Source: Triops longicaudatus
Lineage: Eukaryota; Arthropoda; Branchiopoda; Notostraca; Triopsidae
DNA: 64,000 bases
Reading direction: 5' to 3'
Assembly: GCA_022885665.1 (NCBI GenBank)
Contig: JAGQDJ010000212.1
Location: 124,001 to 188,000 of the forward strand
Shown in pieces: positions 13,552 to 25,700 of the stretch. How positions within the stretch are numbered: the first letter of the stretch is position 1; each line of letters begins with the position of its first letter. The notes beneath the pieces were generated by a model that was not told where the DNA came from, made no database searches, and saw nothing but the letters and a program-made list of their open reading frames with translations. The position numbers and the translations under genes are program-made.

Positions 13552-13670
13552 GGTTTGCTTTGTAAGGAGGATGGACGCTAAGCTCTTGTGACTGTGCACA
13601 CTTTTCTGATTTGTGGGACTTGATCAAGGGCGCTTCGCGTCACCAATTTGTGTGTTTGTGGTAGTGGATT

Positions 13671-16600
13671 ATGTACCCTGTTGGACAAAGTAAGTTAAAA
13701 TTGCAATGAATCGTGATTTATCCCAAAATTAGGGGCTAAATATGGCCCAAGTTTTCGCCTATCAAACCAGGGCTGGGTCTCTTATGGCGCCCTTATCCCC
13801 ATGCTTACTGCTAGACAAAAATTCCCAGGACGCTATTACGCTTGAAAATGCTTGCTCACGTGAAATACTCCAAAAATATCTAAAAATTTGTTAAAGAATT
13901 TTCTTCTAGATTTCTAGTCATTGAAACAGGAAAAGTGAAGCTGAGGTAACCGTTTTATGCAACAGTTCGTCAAGTGTAGCATTGCAGAACGCGTAAGACA
14001 CTAAAGATAATACTTCCAAAGAAAAAGGGACTTAAAAGTAAATCTGATAACCAATTTTTCTAGATTCTAACAGAAAAACCGGTATTTTTGAAGCATTTTG
14101 GCTCGTAGACGACAAATTTAGGCGTTAGTTTCATGGATAAAAGCGTCCACAAAGCAGAGAAAGCGGTTTAGAGCGAAAGTTAAGCCGGCAGAAAGTTTAT
14201 CAGGCAACACTTTTGCCAAAATATTGATTCCTGTCGAGATTTCTGGCTCTTAAGCGTGATTCTCGATCTTGGCACGAGCAAATGACGCCTTGGACCCAAA
14301 ACATTCATTCGTATCCAAGTTTCAAGGCCGTGAAAACATTTGTGTCCAGTTTTTGCTCCAGCACTCGTCAGCAGTCCAAGAATTCGAGATTTAAAGAGCT
14401 ATTTTGCCTAAAAAACAGAGACAACTGCAATCTATTGCGAAATTTGAGGTTAGCAGACTCAGATTCAAATCATAGAGAAGTTTGAAGTAGGTTTTAACTC
14501 ATTAATTCATTTTAGATATTTGTATGGATTTTGACTCGCAAATTCTTTCGTTAGTGGAAATTTTAAATAAATTGTATTTCGAATACAATATGTAAAGATT
14601 TGAACAGGTTTCAGGTCAGAAATGAATTTCATAGAAATTTCAAAGACGTTTTAGGCACTTAAGTGAACTTTTATTAAGTTTCAACTCAAAATTGAATTTT
14701 TACGGAAGTTATATGATGTTTTCGCTCGTAACCGGATTTTTGTAGAAGTTTTAACACGTGTTTAACTCAAAGGGGAATTTCTATAGAAATCTTAAATGGT
14801 TTAGATGGGTTTTAACTCAGTGCGAATCAGGAGTTCAACAGTGTTGACTCACAAATTATTTTTTATTAGAAGTTTAAATTAGGCTTTAGTTCAAAAGAAC
14901 GAGTTTTTGCAAACATTTTAGAAATGTTTCGTCCATGGAGGCAATTTTCTTACATAGATACGTTCCAGGAACCCATTTAGGGCATAAATTCTTCTTGAAT
15001 GACAGGATCGTTCGTGAAAATTATTTTACGCTATTAAAAGCCTCGTAAACTTTTAATTTGAAGAACTTTCCTGTTATCAAGTTACATAGAAAAGCGGTTT
15101 AGATACTCAGTTTCCTATTAAAAAAAACTCGGGACTGCCATGGACTTTTTTTAGTTTAAGAGCCCAGCTATCGAGATCTTAGCCTTCTCGGCGCGAAAAC
15201 TCCCCCTAGCTCATGTATCTTGCGTAAAAGCTTCGTTTTGCGACCAGGAAATTCATGAATCCAATGTTTTTGTATACTTTTAGGCCAAGCATGCAACTAC
15301 AATTGTGGGCCCAAGTGGTCTTAAAGCCCTAAACGTCGGATTTCGCTAAAATTCTGTAAAACAGAAGGTCATTTTATGTAGTTCTTACACTTTTTACCCC
15401 CCATTCCACCCCTTTGCATCCTTCGTTGTTTCCCCTTAAACCAAAAAACGCCCTAAAACCCCATAAAAACCGACAAAAACAATGATAAAAATCATAATAA
15501 ATCTACCTAAATTAGACTTTTACTTCAAGTAAACTCATAATTATAATGAAATAAAGCAATGGTTAAAGTCAAGTAAAAATTATAAAAGAATAATAGATCG
15601 TTGTAAACCAACATATTTTCGTGTTATAAACTATTGTGGGACAAAGTTACGACAGTTTTAGGAGTTGAATGAATTGAATGCAAATTTACTAACTATTTCC
15701 GTTTTTTAACCAGCTGGTCCCCTAGGGCCGTCGTCTGTGGGTAGCACTGGTAGTGGTACGGGTAGCAGCGTTTCCGTTTCGAGTGGTTTGCCTCCTCCTT
15801 CGACAGGTGCCATGCCTCCTGGTCCCATGATGCCACCTGCGCAGCAACCGCCCCCGTTGGCAGCGCCCTCGCCGCCCGATCTGCCCATCTTCACCTGCCC
15901 GAGACGGCCCAATTTGGGCCGGGAAGGCCGGCCCATCATGCTCCGCGCCAACCATTTCCAAATCTCCATGCCTCGAGGCTACATTCACCATTACGACATT
16001 TGCATCCAACCCGATAAATGCCCACGTAAAGTCAACCGAGAAATTATCGAAACGATGGTCCACGCCTATAGCAAAATCTTCGGAGCCCTCAAACCCGTCT
16101 TTGACGGACGCAGCAATCTGTATACCCGCGATCCGTTACCCATCGGCAACGATCGAGTCGAGTTGGAGGTGTGAAAGCGTCGATTTTTACGATTTTTTGG
16201 AAAATTAAATTTATGGGTTTGTTCCTGTATTTAGGGATGAAAATGGATTTAAAGTTGGAAAAATTGCAATAAGGTTCAATTTGCTACGGTAAAGCATGAC
16301 AAAAGAGCTTTGTGGGCTACGTACAATAAAAGATTGCAATAAGGTCCAATTTGCTGCGATAGTGCGTAGGAAAATAAGCCTTTTAGTCGAAATAAGACGT
16401 TAAAGCTTGTTAAAGAATTGAAAGTCTCGAAATTTTATATATTTGTCGGAGAAATTAGAATTTGAAGTGATTCTTATTTGACAGACCATGTGATTTTTAA
16501 AAGTATTAGATAACATCATGTGATTGGTTTGAACATTGGTGTAACTGATCTCCATGTAAAAACGGAAAATTAGCTTTTTAAGGTTATTTAATTTAATTTA

Positions 16601-19600
16601 ATTTAGCGTTTTTAGAAGTTATGCAACGTCGATTAGGTCCATTTTTCCATATAAAGTTGTAGGAAAATGGTCATTGCGGCGATTAGTTGTGATAGCTTTC
16701 TTAAAAATTATATCAATTTTTTGTTTTGTGATTGCAGGTGACGTTACCTGGAGAAGGTAAAGACCGTGTGTTCCACGTTGCAGTGAAATGGGTGGCCAAA
16801 GTTTCTCTTTACGCCCTGGAGGAAGCGTTGGAAGGGCGGAGTCGAACGATTCCTGTGGACGCAATTCAGGTAATTTTTTAATTAATTATTTTTTGAAAGA
16901 TCGTAAATAGGTGGAAGTGATGCGTAACCGGTTTTTGGTTTTGTATTCACAGGCGTTAGACGTGGTCATGCGTCACTTACCGTCCATGACGTATACGCCT
17001 GTAGGGCGGAGCTTCTTTTCCTCGCCTGATGGGTATTACCATCCCTTAGGCGGCGGCAGAGAAGTTTGGTTCGGCTTCCATCAATCAGTTCGCCCCTCGC
17101 AATGGAAAATGATGCTCAATATTGACGGTAATTGATATAATTGATTTTTTTTAATGAATGTTGAGTTAAATCGCGCCTTAAGCAGTTAATTCACAAAGAA
17201 GAAGCTTAGGAGTTCACGTTGTAAATGGAAGGCTTAAAATGGGGTACAGATTGCGTGCACTTTTTAATATACACGTACCACTTTATATGTACAGAATTCG
17301 TACAACAGTGAATTTGTGCACCGTCTGCGGGAAATAAAATGGGATAGTGTGTTCACTATATTTACCTCTTTTTATGAACATGGGGCCGATTCACGTAGAC
17401 TTGGTATGTCGCATTACAGTTAACAGAAAAAACGAGTACGAGCGGGATGTAAATCTGGGTTCTGGCAAACTACTTTTTTATGAACAGATTCGACGCTATT
17501 GACAGAACTGACACGTGAAATGTCAAACTCGGTTAACGATGTTTATATCTATTGATTTTCCTATATGGTGATACTTCTTTTGACGGTGTCTTCACTTAAC
17601 GATTTTTTATCTATTTATATATTATTTTTTGGGGGTGTCGCAAAATGTATTAGGTTACGTTTTTCTTTACGACAGTGATAGTTAAATGGTAATACACGGT
17701 ACGACAGCTTTTTAATGTAATTGATTTTTTCTTTTCAACAGTGTCGGCCACGGCGTTTTACAAGGCGCAGCCCGTGATTGAGTTCATGTGTGAAGTGTTA
17801 GACATTCGTGACGTGAACGAACAGCGTAAACCGTTGACCGATTCCCAGCGAGTCAAATTCACCAAAGAAATCAAAGGCTTGAAGATCGAAATCACGCATT
17901 GTGGAACCATGCGCCGCAAATACCGCGTGTGTAACGTCACGCGCCGTCCTGCTCAAATGCAATCGTACGCTTTTCATTCATTTTGACGTGTTTTAAGAAA
18001 ATCTTTAACTGCAATTTTCCAGAATATTTTTTTTAATCTATGTGATTAGCATTTTCCCCATTTGTAAAGACTGTTTTCGTAATTATTATCTTTTTTACTT
18101 TCTATTTTGTGTAGCTTTCTAGAACTTGTTCCTTGTATTTCGCTTATGTGTTTAATTCAAACAATTTTCAGTTGTCTATTTGTATTTATTTTTTCATATC
18201 GTTATTGTAAAGTTGTACTTATTTTAGTTTTTTTTTAATTTATCTAGGTATTTATTTCAGTTTTCATGTTTTATTTATTAATATTGTTTTATTTCTCTTA
18301 CTTCCCAATTACTTTTCGGTTACTTCAAATTTTCGTCCAGGTTGAATTTTTGTTTTCATTAATGTATTTATTTTTCAACAGGTTTCCTTTGCAGTTGGAG
18401 AACGGGCAAACCGTGGAGTGCACCGTCGCCAAGTACTTTTTGGACAAGTACAAGATGAAGCTGCGTTACCCGCATTTACCTTGCTTACAAGTGGGTCAAG
18501 AGCACAAACACACGTACCTACCATTAGAAGTGTGCAACATCGTGGCTGGTCAGCGTTGTATCAAGAAACTCACCGATATGCAAACGTCCACCATGATCAA
18601 AGCTACCGCACGCTCCGCCCCCGACCGTGAACGCGAAATCAACAATCTCATCCGCAAAGCCGACTTCAACAACGATCCTTACGTCCAAGAATTCGGTCTC
18701 ACTATCTCTAATTCCATGATGGAAGTTCGTGGACGCGTTTTGCCCCCGCCCAAATTGCAGTACGGTGGACGGGTACGTTCATTTGTTGTTTCTTCGTCGT
18801 TTCGTAGCCGTCTCCAACTCCCAAGGCATCAAAATAGGTGTTTCACGTCAATTTACATATATTAAGGCGTGGCCACTGCTTTAAGAAGGTTTTTTTATGT
18901 TTGCACGTATTTTCTTCAGAAAGATCAGTATTTATTTCTTTTTGTTTTTATTATTTTCTATTGTTCTATTATTTTGAATTTTTGTAAAAAAAAAATTTTG
19001 ATATTATTTTTAATATTTTTTACTATTTTTAGAATCATTTTTCATTATTATCTTTAATACTATTTTTTAATGTTTTTTATATTTTTGGAGGGCTATGAGC
19101 CAGCATAGACTATTTCCTGTTGAGTTCTATAGTTTCTGAAGGAATTGTGAAAAAGTGGCTTCAATTTTAAGTGTGTATGGGAGTTTGAGTGACTTTTAAG
19201 GATTATTTGAATTTCGATGGCTTTTGCGTTCGAACTCTCCTTACTAACGATGACAGTTCCTACAGACGCGCCAGCAAGCGCTACCGAATCAAGGCGTTTG
19301 GGACATGCGTGGTAAACAGTTCTTCACCGGTGTCGAAATCAGAGTCTGGGCCATTGCCTGTTTCGCGCCGCAAAGAACTGTCAGGGAAGATGCCTTGAGG
19401 AATTTCACCCAACAACTCCAGAAAATCAGTAACGACGCTGGAATGCCTATTATTGGCCAACCTTGCTTCTGTAAGCATCTATTTATTTGTTTTCATTTAA
19501 TTTATATCGCGTTTTAATACTCTAAAGATTGTGTTTGAACTCTTAAATCTATTTGTGTTCCTATTTTTTTTTTTTTTTTTTTTTTACTATTTTCTCATGT

Positions 19601-22600
19601 GCTCGTTGTAATTTTTTATTTGTTTTCGTTTCAGTTCCGTATTTTTGTTCGGTTTTTATTTGACTTTTTTTATTTTCGTTATATTCGTCTGTTATTCAGT
19701 TTTGCTCTTCGTTTTATTTTTTCCTGTTCCTTGCTTTTGTTTGAGTTTATTCTTTTATTAGTCTTGCCTTCGTTCATTTTTCTTTTTTCGCTTTCTTAGT
19801 TTATTTTTCTTCCTTAGTTTTCGTTTCTTTTCTTTCGGTTCTGTCGTCGTTTTGTATTATATGTCAGTTTTTATCGTAGTTTTGGTTTGATTATTGAATG
19901 GTATCTTCGTTTATTTCACTTGATTATTGATTGGTTTTCAGTAATTTTTTCAGCCTTTGTTATTTAAGCTATTGCTTTGTAAGCTTTGATATCTAAGTTA
20001 TTTTCGTTACTGTTTTCCAGTTCTTTAATTATTGTTCGTTTTATGTCGTTTATTTTCTTTCAATTTTTGACGTCGTTTCTTTAATAGTTTTAGTTTGGTA
20101 ATAGATTGGTTTATTCTGTTTATTTTCTGTTAATGGTTGATTTTTATTCACGATTAATTTTTCTTTTTCAGGCAAGTACGCTACTGGACCTGACCAAGTC
20201 GAGCCCATGTTCCGTTACCTGAAATCCACCTTCCAGGGTCTGCAATTGGTATGCGTGGTTTTACCGGGCAAAACACCGGTTTACGCCGAAGTCAAACGCG
20301 TGGGTGACACGGTGTTGGGTATGGCGACGCAGTGCGTCCAGGCCAAAAACGTGAACAAGACGTCGCCCCAGACGTTGTCCAATCTCTGCTTGAAAATCAA
20401 CGTCAAACTGGGCGGAGTCAACTCCATCTTGGTGCCCGGTATTCGACCACGCGTGTTTAACGAACCCGTCATCTTTTTGGGCGCTGACGTCACCCATCCG
20501 CCGGCCGGTGACAACAAGAAACCGTCCATTGCGGCCGTGGTTGGCTCTATGGACGCGCATCCGTCGCGCTACGCTGCTACTGTCCGTGTTCAACAACACA
20601 GACAGGAAGTTATCCAAGAATTGTCCACCATGGTTAGGTAAATCTAGATTTTTTAGTTATTTTTTCCTTTTTTTGTAAACATAATCTTAGTTGATTTTTG
20701 ACGAACTCTTTCGTGTCTGTTAAATTTGTGTTTTTCTCTTTTTTTTAAAAAAAAAAAAGTTATAGTTGATTTTTTTAGCAATTTTTACATGCTTTTCTGA
20801 CCAGTTCGCACATAATTTATTGGAATGTCTTTCATTATTGTTGGCAATTTTTCGTGATTTCGTGGACGAGTTCTTTCCTAAGTTTTTGATTGATTTTTAC
20901 CGAAATTTTGGAGAAGGTTCGGAAGAATTCAAGTGAAATTTAGGGGGGGGGGAATTCTGAGCCGTTTGATTTTCTTTTTGAATTTTAAATCTTTCGTGGT
21001 TCTTTCGGATTTCTTTAGTTTTCGGACAATGTTTTTGTTTCGAGAGAATTTTAGGTTGTAAGCGGAGGAATTTTGTGTGTATTGGAAGATGCTTTTTTCA
21101 TTTATTTTATTTGGACAATTTTTTTAGTGAATTATTTGATGAAAATTTTTAGGGACATTTTTTTCGAGTTTCGTATAACAAGTTGAAAAGTATCGGGGAC
21201 ATTTTCTGTAAGGAAGCTTAGGGAAGTGTCCCAGGTTTTATTGAGCGTAGTAAGAATAAGTGTTCAATAATTTGACACTCTTCCACATAAAAAACATGGA
21301 CTAGAAAGAGTTCCACTCTTTGGGGACGGTATGGCCATGTTAAAAAAAATCCGGGTACGTGTTACTGTAAGAAGGAAATAATGAGGATACTAATATCGTT
21401 TAGAAAATTATTTCTCGTGATAATTTGTGTTTTTAGTAAATATAGAGTTTTTTAAGTATGAGTTATGAATGACGAGCAGTTCTGATGTTTTTAATTTGTT
21501 TTTTTTTTATTAATTTTTTTTTTTGGTTTATTTATTTATTTTGTCCCTGGGAAATTGTTGATAAAGTTTTTTGTTCTGGGTGGCATTGTTTTGAATTTTG
21601 TTTTATTACAGGGATCTCTTGCTACAATTCTACAAGTCGACGAGGTTCAAGCCCAATCGCATTATTCTCTACAGAGATGGCGTTAGCGAAGGCCAGTTCA
21701 CTCCGGTAATAACAATAAAATTACAAAAAAGAAAAAAAGTGAAACTGACTATAATGAAGTGCCACTTTGGAAGTTTCTTGCTGTGTCGGTGTTTTAATGC
21801 GTTCAACTATCAATAAATTTGATAATAATGACGGCTTTATTTGTCACAGGTCTTACAGCACGAGCTTACAGCGATTCGAGAGGCGTGTATCAAGTTGGAA
21901 GCGGATTACAAACCGGGTATTACTTTCATTGTAGTCCAGAAACGCCACCATACAAGGTAAATTGGCAGAAATCGATTCTGGTTTTCTTGTGTGGAAATTT
22001 TTATTTTTCCAATTTTGTTTGTTTTTAAAGGTTATTCTGTGCGGATAAGAAAGAACAGTCTGGTAAATCGGGTAACATTCCGGCCGGTACCACGGTCGAT
22101 GCGGGTATCACCCATCCGACGGAATTCGACTTTTATTTGTGTTCACACCAGGGTATTCAGGTACGAAAGATAATCTTTTTTTTCTCGATTTTCTTTACTT
22201 ATTTTGGCATTATATTGGGATTTTTCATTTAAATTTCAAGGGCACGAGTCGTCCAAGCCATTATCACGTGTTGTGGGACGATAACCAGTTCGACAGCGAC
22301 GAATTGCAGTGTCTCACATACCAGCTCTGTCACACGTACGTGAGGTGTACCCGTTCAGTGTCTATCCCTGCTCCAGCTTATTATGCTCACTTGGTGGCGT
22401 TCCGAGCGCGCTACCACTTGGTGGAAAAGGAACACGATTCGGGCGAAGGATCACTGCAAGATTGCATCAAATCTTATACAAGGTAAAAATATACCTTAAA
22501 ATATTTAAAATGTAACGTAATTTTTTCTTCAATATACCTTAATTCATTTTCGTGACATAACTAACAAAATTACTAAACACCTGATTCAAAAATTTTAGTT

Positions 22601-22927
22601 CAGAAAATCGTATTTCGAAGCGTAAAATTGTTTTTACATTTCGTTATTTTTGTTACGGTAAAAAAAGCCTTTTTCGAGTAGTTTTTTTCTTGAAGAGCAA
22701 AACGCGTAGGCGGTCAATAATTTTATTTAACAGGTTGCAACATACTTACGAGTAATAGCAGTATCCAGTTGTACTAAAAAAATAAATCTAGTTACCTCTG
22801 AAGGGAAAATTTCTATCCAAGTAAAAAGCTCATTGGATTTCATTGACCTTGAGAAGTAAAAGTTTTACTAAATGCATTCGAGGATTTAAAAACAAAATGT
22901 GACGTTTTTCGTTTTTAATATCTATTA

Positions 22928-22981
<54 letters not shown>

Positions 22982-23120
22982 TATTTTTCTTCACAGTTTT
23001 GGACTGGACAGCGGCGAAGGCTCCCACCAATCAGGAAGTTCAGAAGACCGTACGCCTTCGGCCATGGCTCGAGCCATCACCGTCCACGCCGATACGCGGA
23101 AAGTCATGTACTTCGCGTAA
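13671..23120 (+). CDS. AGO1: Argonaute, AGO1-type, with intact slicer tetrad
   Basis: Thirteen exons give 920 aa: 13671-13689, 15714-16168, 16738-16869, 16953-17127, 17742-17964, 18382-18772, 19266-19470, 20172-20637, 21612-21705, 21850-21956, 22031-22160, 22241-22482, 22997-23120. The protein loads miRNAs and represses or cleaves targets. A Pro/Ser/Gly-rich N-terminus precedes N, PAZ (about 265-385), MID and PIWI domains. PIWI tetrad residues are Asp639 (LGADVTHP), Glu679 (HRQEV), Asp711 (YRDGVSEG) and His849 (YYAHLVAF), so slicing should be possible. The 19-nt first coding exon (MYPVGQ) is chosen because it splices in phase and matches the known arthropod start. The last junction carries an extra segment of about 19 residues with a second DSGEGS. 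Retaining that intron gives a stop immediately after the exon (AGG TAA). Confidence 0.96.
14485..14935. repeat. Degenerate tandem repeat of about 60-65 bp in AGO1 intron 1
   Basis: The phrase GGTTTTAACTCA, followed by AATTGAATTTTTATAGAAGTTTTAAA-like sequence, recurs about seven times. Examples start near 14488, 14607, 14677, 14725, 14762 and 14808. It is distinct from the palindromic family found elsewhere in the window. Confidence 0.5.
16260..16680. repeat. Palindromic repeats in AGO1 intron 2
   Basis: Three units are clear: 16266-16316, 16331-16384 and 16627-16675. The first two share GCAATAAGGTTCAATTTGCT and lie about 65 bp apart. Their right halves (GCGTAGGAAAATAAGCCTTT) are inverted relatives of the left halves, as in the 6-8 kb array. 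Confidence 0.6.
22241..22482 (+). other. AGO1 penultimate exon ending in an extra acidic/serine segment
   Basis: This exon encodes the catalytic His849 region and then EKEHDSGEGS, as expected, but continues with LQDCIKSYT before a strong donor (ACAAG|GTAAAA). The next exon begins FGLDSGEGSHQSG, repeating DSGEGS (residues 865-870 and 884-889). Other animal AGO proteins I know carry this motif once. I saw no alternative donor that removes the extra residues. See findings. Confidence 0.7.
22925..22987. repeat. (ATT)n microsatellite in the last AGO1 intron
   Basis: About 60 bp of nearly pure ATT/TTA trinucleotide repeat ends roughly 10 bp before the acceptor of the last AGO1 exon. It occupies the place of a normal polypyrimidine tract. 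Confidence 0.9.
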
Positions 23121-25700
23121 AACCACTACTACAAAAAAAACTATACGCAAAACAGCGACCTTTTTTCATCTGCCAACCGTCGTAATTAAATATATCATCA
23201 GGTACTTTTAGATATAGTTTCACCGTATTTTACGTTACTTTCGGTTTCTGGTCGTTTTTTGTTTAAGATTTTTTTTTATTTTTCCGTTCGTCTCATTTTC
23301 CTGTTATTATTTTAGCTTCCTTTGAAATTTTTTTATTGATTTTGATCTTACTTTTGTTGCAGTTTTAGCTTCTTAACAATAGTTGGATTGATTCACTCTA
23401 GTTCATTTTGATTAGACATGGATTTTTAATTCATTTCGATTTTCTATGGCATTCTTTTACCACAATTTTATTTTTGTATTCGTTTTGCACTTAGATTTAT
23501 ATTTATATTGTTCAGTTTTTGCTCGTATTAATGTAATTAATTGCAATTCGATTAGTTTCTGTTGCAGTTTTGCCATTGTACAAATATTTGCAATGTTTTC
23601 CTTTAGTTACGCTCCTCCTTGGCCTTGGACACGCCCAAATTCACGTCTTTCAGCCTCTGACCCCAGTGCGTTGTCTATATGGACCATTGAAACCCTCCAA
23701 AAAGCATTAGAACAGTCAAAATGGCGTCCAAGCTGAAGTTTTCGTGAGTGATGGCTTCGATTCTTCAGTTATTGGAACGTTCTTGAAAAAAAAAAGTTCA
23801 CTACGTTACACAAACACACAACAGAAAGGAAAAATTGTATACAATCTGACGTCACATCCTCTAAAACCTCTACGTGGCGCCCCTTTTTACATGACAGATC
23901 TTTCAAAATCGATTCCGCGATTTCTGGAAGCAATGGAAAAGAAACAATCTATCCTGGAAGCCACGCTTAATCTCAACGCCGGTCTTGCAGTAAAAGAGAA
24001 GTGTAGCCACGCCCCCTGAGGATAAATGCTTTCGGGCCACAGAAGCTTTTCAGAAGCGTCTTTAAAAGCTGTTTAAGCTGGCAAAGAGTTGTCTCATCAG
24101 TAACCAAAAGTGGGCGGGCATTGTGGAGTCTACACTCACCTTGTTCGTGTTCTCGCGATGGAATTTTTACATTGTTGAAGGAAACCAGGGCAAAAGTTTG
24201 CGAAAGAGGCATTTTTTTCTTTTTTTTTTTTCTTTTAGTTTGTGGAAGATCCTCTAAAAACAGGTGTAAAATAGTTAACGCTCGGAACAGTTTTTAAAGG
24301 ATGTTGAAACAGTTGTTTTGATGGAAAGACGTCAAAAGTTGACAAAGAATGTTCACCGGACAGATTCTGCATAAAAACGAGGCAAAGGAGAAGAATTGAT
24401 GATAACCAACGCGAAATACGGGATATATCGGTGTTTAGCTTAGAACAGTTTAGCATATTTTCCTTTCCTCCCACTTTTTGTAATTTTCTGTTCTTTTTTT
24501 TTTTTGTTGGGTTTTTATTGTATTTTTTAACACCATTCTTGCTCGTCCACCTCAGTCGTACATATCTCTAATTAAGTCACTTAAGGCTAAGATTTTCCCT
24601 TTATGTTCGGAATTTTTCGTTTATTTTTTGTGTTTGTATTTTTTAATTTCCAAAAAAAATCGTCGTGCCGCTTGTAGGAAAAAGTTTTCGGATTTTTTTC
24701 TGGGTGTTACAACGTAAACCGCCTGACGTACAAAGATTATTCATTTTTTTTTTTTTTGGCTTTTTTCCCACTTGTTTGGTTGCGAATGGTGTAAGCCCCT
24801 TCCCCTTGCTGTCTGTGGCCCAATGGCACGCCACGACCGTCCCTCACGCTTTGCAGAAGCCAATACGGCGAGTTCGTGTAATGCCAAAGGACCAATAGGC
24901 TGCTAGGGCCCTGCCCTATGGGCTGGGTAGCCCCACCCACTGGGTTGTTAGCCTCGCCCCTTGTTTTTTACAATTTTTGCTTATTTTGGTGTAAAAGTGG
25001 TGAATGAATAAGTCATATGTATACAAGAAGGGAGGAGCTTCACGAGTGCACTAGGTTGGATTTAATTTTGGCTTCAAATTTGCAGCTGAGTTACTTCATT
25101 TTGCGTTAAACACACATGGATGGCATGCATATCTTTGTATTTTTTCGGAAAACGGCGAATATTAGTAACAAAAGGAAACCATGGAAATTTCCTTGCAAAA
25201 GTGTACAATGTTATGTAGGGTTATGACCAGATGCGTTTTTTTTCTGTAGATAAAACGGAAGTAGCGAGTAAGGAAGGTTAAAGATCCACACTTCCTTAGA
25301 ATCTTGTTGGCCCCTCCCACTAGAACTGTTCTTGCCTTGCGTTGTGAAAGTGATTTGAAAATGCCGGGAAGTTTGATACGAATTGTGTATTTTGTATTAT
25401 TGCTGAGTTATGTTAATGTTTGCTTTGTAATGATCAAGATTGGAGCTAGTGAAGGAAGAGGGAGGGGCTACGGGGTGGGTGGGGTGGGAAAGAAAGTTCT
25501 TTTTGATTCGTGTTGCACTCGGACCATTATTACTATCCCCCGAAGTTTTTATTGCGTAGGAGTAAGGAAAGAGGAAAACTAGTGTCGTGTATTCCTTCAT
25601 AGATAATGTATTTAAAAAGTTCTTTTTACATGCCAAAATTGTCTTATTTCTCAATTCTAAAAACTTTCCAGGTTACTCCTTCTTGTGACGTTATCGCTTA
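23121..25700 (+). other. AGO1 3' flank, probable long 3' UTR
   Basis: T-rich sequence follows the AGO1 stop, with moderate open frames at 23446-23736 and 23744-24019 that match no family I know. A GC-richer block at 24,780-24,970 contains CCAAT-like and CCACCC-like motifs. Long 3' UTRs are common for AGO genes. I cannot place a poly(A) site with confidence. Confidence 0.35.
25361..25582 (+). CDS. Possible small secreted peptide ORF
   Basis: An ATG frame of 73 codons begins MPGSLIRIVYFVLLLSYVN, which resembles a signal peptide, and continues with a Gly/Arg-rich segment and a C-terminal part containing three cysteines. There is no splice support and no family match, and it may lie within the AGO1 3' UTR. 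It is listed only as a candidate. Confidence 0.15.
   Translation: MPGSLIRIVYFVLLLSYVNVCFVMIKIGASEGRGRGYGVGGVGKKVLFDSCCTRTIITIPRSFYCVGVRKEEN

Noticed and set aside
15706..16063. Minus-strand Gly/Arg-rich open frames
   Set aside because: They are the antisense of the Pro/Ser-rich AGO1 exon 2, whose own frame is conserved.
20261..20617. Minus-strand frame of 118 codons
   Set aside because: It lies opposite the strongly conserved AGO1 PIWI exon and has no family match.
22830..23030. Minus-strand frame rich in isoleucine
   Set aside because: It is the translation of the (ATT)n microsatellite.
23446..24019. Two open frames after AGO1, one opening MASKLKFS-like with a GTGAGT donor
   Set aside because: No downstream exon continues it and no family matches; more likely 3' UTR.
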